Shown here one piece after another: positions 1-3,793 of a stretch of 6,009 bases of DNA. Each line of letters starts with the position of its first letter. The stretch's first letter is position 1. Both the position numbers and the translations under genes were made by a program. The notes below the pieces were generated by a model. The model did no database searches, was not told the origin of the DNA, and saw nothing but the letters and a program-made list of their open reading frames with translations. The stretch comes from Arcobacter sp. UBA7394. GTDB lineage: Bacteria > Campylobacterota > Campylobacteria > Campylobacterales > Arcobacteraceae. The stretch covers positions 11,805 through 17,813 of the forward strand of contig DKNG01000007.1 of the NCBI GenBank assembly GCA_002470185.1, read 5' to 3'.

Positions 1-218
1 TTAGTATATTTATTGTCTGAGTTTTTAGTAAAATCTAAACTTTTATATTCAGATACTTCACCAAAAAGATTTTTCCCTCTTAGACTTGTATCCAATAAAT
101 CTTGCAAATACTCTGGTGCTTCATAAAATTTATCAGGATTGTAGTAAGGACTACAATCATTTGCAAATAAAGTACTAAAACAAAGCACAGAGCTAAATAA
201 AAACTTTTTTCCTAACAT
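1..218 (-). CDS. Secreted protein of unknown function, N-terminal part only
   Basis: This is the 5' end of a gene that runs off the left edge; about 72 codons are visible. The protein begins MLGKKFLFSSVLCFSTLFAN, a typical Sec signal peptide with two lysines, a hydrophobic core and probable cleavage after LFA. The mature part begins NDCSPYYNPDKFYEAPEYLQ and is acidic and rich in Tyr, Asp and Leu. It has one Cys and no haem motif in the visible part. Two in-frame ATGs lie side by side at 221 and 218. The Shine-Dalgarno-like AAAGG at 224-228 is 2 nt from the first and 5 nt from the second, so I choose 218. The gap to the histidine kinase stop is only 10 nt, so it is probably the last visible gene of the same operon and may act in the same signalling or periplasmic process. 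I do not recognise the family. The export call is firm; the function is unknown. Confidence 0.75.
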   Translation of the reverse strand, partial: MLGKKFLFSSVLCFSTLFANDCSPYYNPDKFYEAPEYLQDLLDTSLRGKNLFGEVSEYKSLDFTKNSDNKYT

Positions 219-228
219 CATTACCTTT

Positions 229-2013
229 CTATATATAAATCGTAAATACAGCGCCTTCTTCATTATTATGCACTGTTAACTTACCATTTAATTTATCTTC
301 AATAATTGCTTTTGATAAATAAAGCCCTATTCCTGTTCCCTTATCTTCTTTAGTTGTAAAGTATGGATTGAATATCTCTTCAATTAAACAAGAAGGAATT
401 CCACCTGCATTGTCTTTTACAAGTATTTTGATTTTCTCTTCTTCTTTTTCTATTAATATATCTATTTTCCCATTTACAATTTTATTTTCATCTATTGCAT
501 CTTTTGCATTAATTATAAGATTCATTAGAACTTGTGAAAATTCATTTTTATTTCCATAAATAGTAATTTCTTCTTTTGATTCAATATATAGTTTTATATT
601 ACTATGTTCTAAAACTGCACCAATAATATTAAGAACATTATCAACTGATTCTTTTACAATAAAATCTGATTTTTTATCATCTTTTTTATAAAAGTTTTTA
701 AAGTTATCAATAGTCGTAGACATAAATTCAATTTGATATAATGAGTTCTCTAATGCTTCCTCAAACATTTCATCACTCATTTTATTTTTTCTTTTGTAAG
801 CTCTCAAGTTTTGTAAAGTTAAAGATAATCTTGTTAATGGATGTCGCCATTGATGAGCGATATTACCAATCATATCACCAAGTTCTGCTAACTTACTTTG
901 ATTTTGTAGCAGTCTATCTTTTTTTGCAATCTCTAATGTTTTTAAGACTACTTTATTATCTAAATTTGTTGCTAAATCATGTAACTTATCAGATTGATCT
1001 ACTGCAAATTCAAATAACTTTTTTGGCGCTCTTGTAAAAAGAAAAGTAAATAAAATTGACATTAAGGTAGCAAAGATCAAAATAGTAATAATCATTGTAT
1101 TATTATTGTTTTCTACTTTCTCTATAGACTCATCTTTTTCAAGCATAATCATAGATATTTTTTGTTTATTTAAATATAAAGGTTGTACATATATATTTTT
1201 ATTAAATACAAAGTTTTTATCTTCATTTTTTATTTTAAGTACAAGCTTCTCTTCAAAATCATCTGATACTCTTTTTTTAGTGTTGTAAAATGACCAATTA
1301 TATTCACTATTTTTATGTCTTAAATAATAACCATTACTATTAACTAGATAAATATCATATAGAGCAGAATTTGTGATACTGTTTAATAGTTCTTTCATAA
1401 AAATATTTACAATTAAAATACCTTTGAATTCGTCATTTATAATCATAGGAGTTGCAACTCTAATTACAGGTTTATTAGGTACCTCAATATGTCCATGTTC
1501 TACATTTAAATCAATATCTGAGAACCAAACATCTTTATTTTTCATTTTTGATACATTTTTAAAGTAATATCTATTTGATTTATTTTGTAATGTTTTAGAT
1601 TTATATGGTTCTTTTGAGTGTTTTTCTCTATCAAATCTTAGTACTTCAAAACCCTTTTCATTTATATATCTTATTTGCATATAATCTTTATTAGATTCCA
1701 TTATCGTTAATAAAAGTAAATCAATATAATATTTATAAGAGCCCTCTTCTACGTACTTTAGAAAATATTCATTCTTTGCAATTGCTTGTAATTCATCTTT
1801 TTTTGATTGAAAAAACTTATCAAATTTATCTTTTTTTTCTCCACTTTGTAATTTTACTTCTCTTTGAAACTTGTTGGCAACTAAATCTTGAGAAAAATAA
1901 ATATGAATTGCAGTAATAGAGGCGATTAATAAAATTGTAAAAACAATATAAGAAAAAAATAATTTAATTCCAAAATTTCTATTTTCTTTAGATAGTTTAT
2001 TTATTTCAAGCAT
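229..2013 (-). CDS. Membrane sensor histidine kinase with extracytoplasmic Cache-like domain
   Basis: This is a 594-residue two-component sensor. Residues 18-40 form the first membrane helix. Residues 41-305 form a large extracytoplasmic region resembling a double-Cache/LuxQ-type sensor, with tell-tale segments IRYINEKGFEVLRFDRE (114-130) and PVIRVATPMI followed by FKGILIVNIFM. Residues 306-327 form the second helix. A charged helical linker (332-375) leads to the dimerisation/phosphoacceptor domain, with His387 in IAHQWRHPL. The ATPase domain shows an N-box (QVLMNLIINAKDAI, 494-507), G1 (DNAGGI, 534-539), an F-box (IFNPYFTTK, 547-555) and G2 (GTGIGLYLS, 559-567), so the kinase looks intact. 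The residue after the His is Gln rather than the usual Glu/Asp, as is common in HQWR-type kinases of this phylum. The ATG overlaps the response regulator stop by 8 nt, implying translational coupling, and that regulator is its likely partner. The ligand is unknown; the neighbours suggest a respiratory substrate or redox signal. Confidence 0.95.
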   Translation of the reverse strand: MLEINKLSKENRNFGIKLFFSYIVFTILLIASITAIHIYFSQDLVANKFQREVKLQSGEKKDKFDKFFQSKKDELQAIAKNEYFLKYVEEGSYKYYIDLLLLTIMESNKDYMQIRYINEKGFEVLRFDREKHSKEPYKSKTLQNKSNRYYFKNVSKMKNKDVWFSDIDLNVEHGHIEVPNKPVIRVATPMIINDEFKGILIVNIFMKELLNSITNSALYDIYLVNSNGYYLRHKNSEYNWSFYNTKKRVSDDFEEKLVLKIKNEDKNFVFNKNIYVQPLYLNKQKISMIMLEKDESIEKVENNNNTMIITILIFATLMSILFTFLFTRAPKKLFEFAVDQSDKLHDLATNLDNKVVLKTLEIAKKDRLLQNQSKLAELGDMIGNIAHQWRHPLTRLSLTLQNLRAYKRKNKMSDEMFEEALENSLYQIEFMSTTIDNFKNFYKKDDKKSDFIVKESVDNVLNIIGAVLEHSNIKLYIESKEEITIYGNKNEFSQVLMNLIINAKDAIDENKIVNGKIDILIEKEEEKIKILVKDNAGGIPSCLIEEIFNPYFTTKEDKGTGIGLYLSKAIIEDKLNGKLTVHNNEEGAVFTIYI

Positions 2014-2662
2014 ATTTTTCTATCTTATATCCAGAGTTTCTGATATTAATAATAAAATTATCTTTTAATTTTGCTCTTATTTTTTTGATTTGAGTTCTTA
2101 AAGTATTATCACAAACATCTTTTTCATCCCATACATAATCTTTTATAATGCTAGGACTTACAATATGTCCCATATTTTTCACTAAAATATATAATAAATC
2201 TTTTTCTTGTTGTTTTAAGTCAATACTTTCACCCTCAAATTTTAGTTGCATCAAACACAAATTAAAGCTGTATGATTCTGTTATTTTTATGTCATCACAA
2301 CACAAATCTTTATGTAAAATTTGATTTATTCTAAGTTCTAATTCATCTAAAATAAAAGGCTTTCTTACATAGTCACTACACCCTAAAGCATAACCTTGTT
2401 TTACATGTTCAATATCACTTTGAGCAGTAAGATAAATAGCTGGAGTAGTTATTCCATCGTCTCTAATAGCTTTTAAAGTTTCAAAACCATTTTTCTTTGG
2501 AGTATTTATATCAAACAAAAAAATATCATAATTTGTTAAAATGGCATTATCTAATAACTCTTCTCCGTCATTAAAAAAATCAACTCTATTTCCATCTAAC
2601 TCAAAATAACTTTTTATAGACTCACAAATAAAATTATCATCCTCTAAAAGTAAAATTTTCAT
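2006..2662 (-). CDS. OmpR/PhoB-family response regulator transcription factor
   Basis: This 218-residue regulator has the usual full length for the family. The receiver domain (about 1-118) has the acidic pair Asp8/Asp9, the phosphoacceptor Asp51 (FLFDINTPKKNG), Thr79 of the TAQSD switch and Lys101 in the KPF motif, so all catalytic residues are present. The C-terminal winged-helix DNA-binding domain (about 123-216) shows the LKQQEKDLLYILVKN start, a recognition-helix region around CDNTLRTQIKKIRAKL, and the wing hairpin IRNSGYKIE. A double Cys (121-122) sits in the linker. It is transcribed ahead of the histidine kinase with an 8-nt overlap, so the two form a cognate pair. The start at 2662 is supported by AAGGA 5 nt upstream. 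The likely targets are its own promoter and the divergent cytochrome control region (inference from candidate direct repeats there). Such regulators work with the housekeeping sigma factor, not with sigma-54. Confidence 0.95.
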   Translation of the reverse strand: MKILLLEDDNFICESIKSYFELDGNRVDFFNDGEELLDNAILTNYDIFLFDINTPKKNGFETLKAIRDDGITTPAIYLTAQSDIEHVKQGYALGCSDYVRKPFILDELELRINQILHKDLCCDDIKITESYSFNLCLMQLKFEGESIDLKQQEKDLLYILVKNMGHIVSPSIIKDYVWDEKDVCDNTLRTQIKKIRAKLKDNFIINIRNSGYKIEKYA

Positions 2663-2697
2663 GCAATTCCTTAGTCACTATTTGTAATTTTCCTTTT

Positions 2698-2732
2698 ATT
2701 ATACACTTATATTTGCTTATAATTACCATAAG
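2698..2732 (-). promoter_or_regulatory. Candidate promoter of the response regulator/kinase genes with upstream repeats
   Basis: The 76-nt gap between the cytochrome stop and the regulator start contains a perfect minus-strand TATAAT at 2698-2703. It predicts a start near 2691 and a leader of about 28 nt. No good -35 box is visible, which is usual in this phylum. Just upstream, TATAAG occurs twice on the minus strand (2706-2711 and 2716-2721) with a 10-bp repeat distance. CTTAT (2716-2720) also forms an inverted repeat with ATAAG (2728-2732). This would suit autoregulation by an OmpR-type protein, but the region is so AT-rich that chance is possible. No strong terminator is seen in the gap, so read-through from the cytochrome gene is also likely. 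Confidence 0.45.
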
Positions 2733-2738
2733 TAAATC

Positions 2739-3110
2739 TTAATTACAAGTTGGAATATTCTCTGAGTCGTAAGCAAATTCTTGTAAAAAATCCAATAAAT
2801 CATTTTTTTGTTTTTGGAAATCATCTGAGTTAAAATACTTTAGTACATTTACTGTTTCTTCATCATCAATATGCAAATCTTTTAGTTCAAAAGCATTTTT
2901 TGAAAATAGTTCTTTCCATTCTCTAATAGAAGCCATATTTCCACCACGACTTCCCTCACCATGACAAGAAGAACACTTACTTAAGTAATAATCTTGACCT
3001 ACAATATTTTTCGTAGCATACGCACCTCTTTTTTTAGCTGCATTTAGATTAGTAAATGAAAGCATAAGAACTAAGATACATAGCATAGTAGTTTTATTTT
3101 TTGAAATCAT
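2739..3110 (-). CDS. Periplasmic monohaem cytochrome c
   Basis: This is a small secreted electron carrier of 123 residues. The signal peptide MISKNKTTMLCILVLMLSFT ends at about NLNA, and the mature protein starts near AKKRGAY. One haem site, CSSCH, lies at 46-50 (YYLSKCSSCHGEGSRGG). The rest is mostly helical and acidic, ending FAYDSENIPTCN with a lone Cys122. The usual distal Met in the C-terminal half is absent; the candidates are Met59, only nine residues past the haem His, or His80 (LKDLHIDDE). From memory, small cytochromes with this LH and IPTC pattern are common in Arcobacter/Sulfurimonas relatives. An upstream ATG at 3152 would add 14 residues, but GGAG at 3117-3120, six nt before 3110, and a clean signal peptide favour the shorter form. 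It overlaps the thioredoxin-like gene by 17 nt, so the two are probably co-translated. Its redox partner is unknown; the divergent multihaem cytochrome is the obvious candidate. Confidence 0.88.
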   Translation of the reverse strand: MISKNKTTMLCILVLMLSFTNLNAAKKRGAYATKNIVGQDYYLSKCSSCHGEGSRGGNMASIREWKELFSKNAFELKDLHIDDEETVNVLKYFNSDDFQKQKNDLLDFLQEFAYDSENIPTCN

Positions 3111-3585
3111 ATTTATCTCCATGAAGTTTTTCAAATTTTTTAACTGCATCATCCATCCACTCTAACATTTGCTCTAAATTCCACATACCATATATAATCA
3201 TGTGTTTCTTACCTTTTCTTGATAACTTTTCTTCATTTGGTCCCATAAAATATATTGCAGGTGTCATAGATACAGTAAGTCTAGGAGGACATTGTCCTGT
3301 ATTTTCCACATCAGAATCTGCATCCAATGAATTATCTAAAATTACTGGTATAAAATATTTTTTTATTTTTTCTTGAAACTTTTTTTGATTAAAAATTTCT
3401 TCTCTTAGTTTTGGACAATAAAAACAAGTTCTTGATTCTAAAAACATAAAAATTGGTTTTTTATGATAATTTGCAAGCTGTATTGCTTCATCAAATTCAT
3501 GTTGCCAATCTAAGCCTTTTTTCCATTCATCTTCTGCACTCAGGCACGACAACATAAGGAATAGAAGAAATAATAATTTTTTCAT
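3094..3585 (-). CDS. Secreted thioredoxin-fold protein with CFYC active site
   Basis: This 163-residue protein begins with a Sec signal (MKKLLFLLFLMLSCLSA, cleavage probably before EDE). The mature part is a thioredoxin fold: KKPIFMFLESRTCFYCPKL carries the active-site pair Cys54-Phe-Tyr-Cys57, and SMTPA (106-110) supplies the cis-proline loop opposite it. FIPVILDNS and PAIYFMGPNEEKL fit the central strands. Cys99 (TGQCPP) is an additional cysteine just before the cis-Pro strand. The arrangement resembles the thioredoxin_7/SoxW-like group rather than DsbA, since there is no large helical insertion. It likely reduces disulfides in the periplasm. Next to cytochrome genes, plausible targets are apocytochrome haem-site cysteines or a redox enzyme's cysteines (inference). 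It overlaps the following cytochrome gene by 17 nt and is the first gene after the divergent control region. A start at 3585 is supported by AAAGG about 9 nt upstream. Confidence 0.87.
   Translation of the reverse strand: MKKLLFLLFLMLSCLSAEDEWKKGLDWQHEFDEAIQLANYHKKPIFMFLESRTCFYCPKLREEIFNQKKFQEKIKKYFIPVILDNSLDADSDVENTGQCPPRLTVSMTPAIYFMGPNEEKLSRKGKKHMIIYGMWNLEQMLEWMDDAVKKFEKLHGDKYDFKK
3117..3120 (-). promoter_or_regulatory. Ribosome-binding site deciding the cytochrome start
   Basis: GGAG on the minus strand is followed by six bases and then ATG at 3110. It lies inside the 3' end of the thioredoxin-like gene. No comparably placed site precedes the more upstream ATGs at 3152, 3149 or 3122, so this motif supports the 123-residue form. 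Confidence 0.7.
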
Positions 3586-3627
3586 TTTTTACTACCTTTG
3601 TAAAATATAAGTGTTAATAGCGCACTT

Positions 3628-3654
3628 TTTTATACTCTATACTTTTTTATTCTA
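3628..3654 (-). promoter_or_regulatory. Candidate -10 elements for the thioredoxin/cytochrome operon
   Basis: Reading leftward, the minus strand offers TAGAAT (3649-3654), TATAGA (3636-3641) and TATAAA (3628-3633). TATAGA would start transcription near 3629, placing the CRP/FNR-type palindrome at 3662-3675 about 40 bp upstream, close to the classic -41.5 activating position. No -35 box is convincing, and I cannot choose among the three. Confidence 0.35.
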
Positions 3655-3661
3655 AAAAAAA

Positions 3662-3675
3662 TTGATTTAAGTCAA
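3662..3675. promoter_or_regulatory. CRP/FNR-family operator-like palindrome
   Basis: TTGATTTAAGTCAA matches the FNR/Anr-type TTGAT-N4-ATCAA consensus at 9 of 10 defined bases. The mismatch gives TTGAC on the other strand, a variant familiar for Anr/Dnr-type regulators. It lies between the two divergent genes, so one bound dimer could serve both. It is centred about 41.5 bp before a start predicted from the weak plus-strand TAGTAT at 3698-3703. It is about 40 bp before the start predicted from minus-strand TATAGA. It suggests control by oxygen, nitrogen oxides or another signal handled by this family. Confidence 0.5.
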
Positions 3676-3687
3676 TAATGAAATAAT

Positions 3688-3693
3688 TATAAT
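3688..3693 (+). promoter_or_regulatory. Possible sigma-70 -10 box for the multihaem cytochrome gene
   Basis: This is a perfect TATAAT on the plus strand with no proper -35. Transcription would start near 3700 and give a leader of about 94 nt containing the hairpin before the start codon. The palindrome at 3662-3675 would then be centred near -31, a position more typical of repression than activation. In such AT-rich DNA a TATAAT may occur by chance. Confidence 0.35.
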
Positions 3694-3716
3694 TTTTTAG
3701 TATGAAAATTACAAAT

Positions 3717-3732
3717 TGGCACTTTGGAAGCA
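3717..3732 (+). promoter_or_regulatory. Sigma-54-like -24/-12 motif overlapping a GCACTTT direct repeat
   Basis: TGGCAC followed by AAGCA places GG (3718-3719) and GC (3730-3731) exactly ten bases apart, the invariant spacing of RpoN promoters. The -24 half is a perfect match and the -12 half is weak (AAGCA instead of TTGCA/T). A start near 3743 would leave a leader of about 50 nt. The same bases also form a direct repeat, GCACTTT-GGAA-GCACTTT (3719-3736), so the motif may instead be an activator site. Some Arcobacter species are, as I recall, reported to lack RpoN, which weakens this reading. Confidence 0.3.
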
Positions 3733-3736
3733 CTTT
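3719..3736 (+). repeat. GCACTTT direct repeat, 7+4+7 layout, possible OmpR-type regulator site
   Basis: Two identical heptamers GCACTTT (3719-3725 and 3730-3736) are separated by four bases, an 11-bp period like PhoB boxes. A third copy lies at 3622-3628 on the far side of the control region. A -10-like AATAAT (3754-3759) follows 17 bp after the pair, so a regulator bound here would cover the -35 region, as PhoB-type activators do. The response regulator encoded at 2006-2662 is the natural candidate protein (inference). Confidence 0.45.
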
Positions 3737-3757
3737 ACTTTGTTAAACTTTTCAATA

Positions 3758-3776
3758 ATTGGGTTTAGAGCCCAAT
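3758..3776 (+). promoter_or_regulatory. Leader hairpin just upstream of the multihaem cytochrome RBS
   Basis: ATTGGG (3758-3763) pairs with CCCAAT (3771-3776). With a T-G and a T-A pair added inside, the stem reaches 8 bp around a 3-base loop. It ends six bases before the AAAGGAG ribosome-binding site and is not followed by a U-run, so it is not a terminator. The octamer CAATAATT flanks or overlaps it twice, at 3753-3760 and 3773-3780, exactly 20 bp apart. It might stabilise the 5' end of the message or bind a regulator. Confidence 0.4.
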
Positions 3777-3781
3777 AATTT

Positions 3782-3788
3782 AAAGGAG
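3782..3788 (+). promoter_or_regulatory. Strong ribosome-binding site of the multihaem cytochrome
   Basis: AAAGGAG lies five bases before the ATG at 3794. It is the strongest Shine-Dalgarno match in the window, consistent with an abundantly made protein. Confidence 0.85.
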
Positions 3789-3793
3789 ACGAG

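Noticed and set aside
368..1567. Four plus-strand open frames of 60-98 codons opposite the histidine kinase
   Set aside because: Their products are Phe/Ser/Leu-rich, as expected from the complement of AT-rich Lys/Glu codons, and the kinase domains on the minus strand are complete.
2663..2738. Intrinsic terminator between the small cytochrome and the response regulator
   Set aside because: The only inverted repeat (CTTAT/ATAAG) has a 5-bp AT-rich stem and no U-run on the proper side; it is too weak to call.
3152..3152. Start of the small cytochrome at the upstream ATG, giving 137 residues
   Set aside because: The extra 14 residues lie before a good signal peptide, extend the overlap to 59 nt, and lack a well-placed ribosome-binding site.
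3536..3585. Possible lipoprotein signal (Cys14) in the thioredoxin-fold protein
   Set aside because: The residues before the Cys are M-L-S, a poor lipobox, and a conventional cleavage site (LSA) follows directly, so ordinary Sec cleavage is preferred.
3631..3644. TATACTC/TATACTT tandem heptamers in the control region
   Set aside because: This adjacent AT-rich near-repeat overlaps candidate -10 boxes; it has no family-specific spacing and is probably chance composition.
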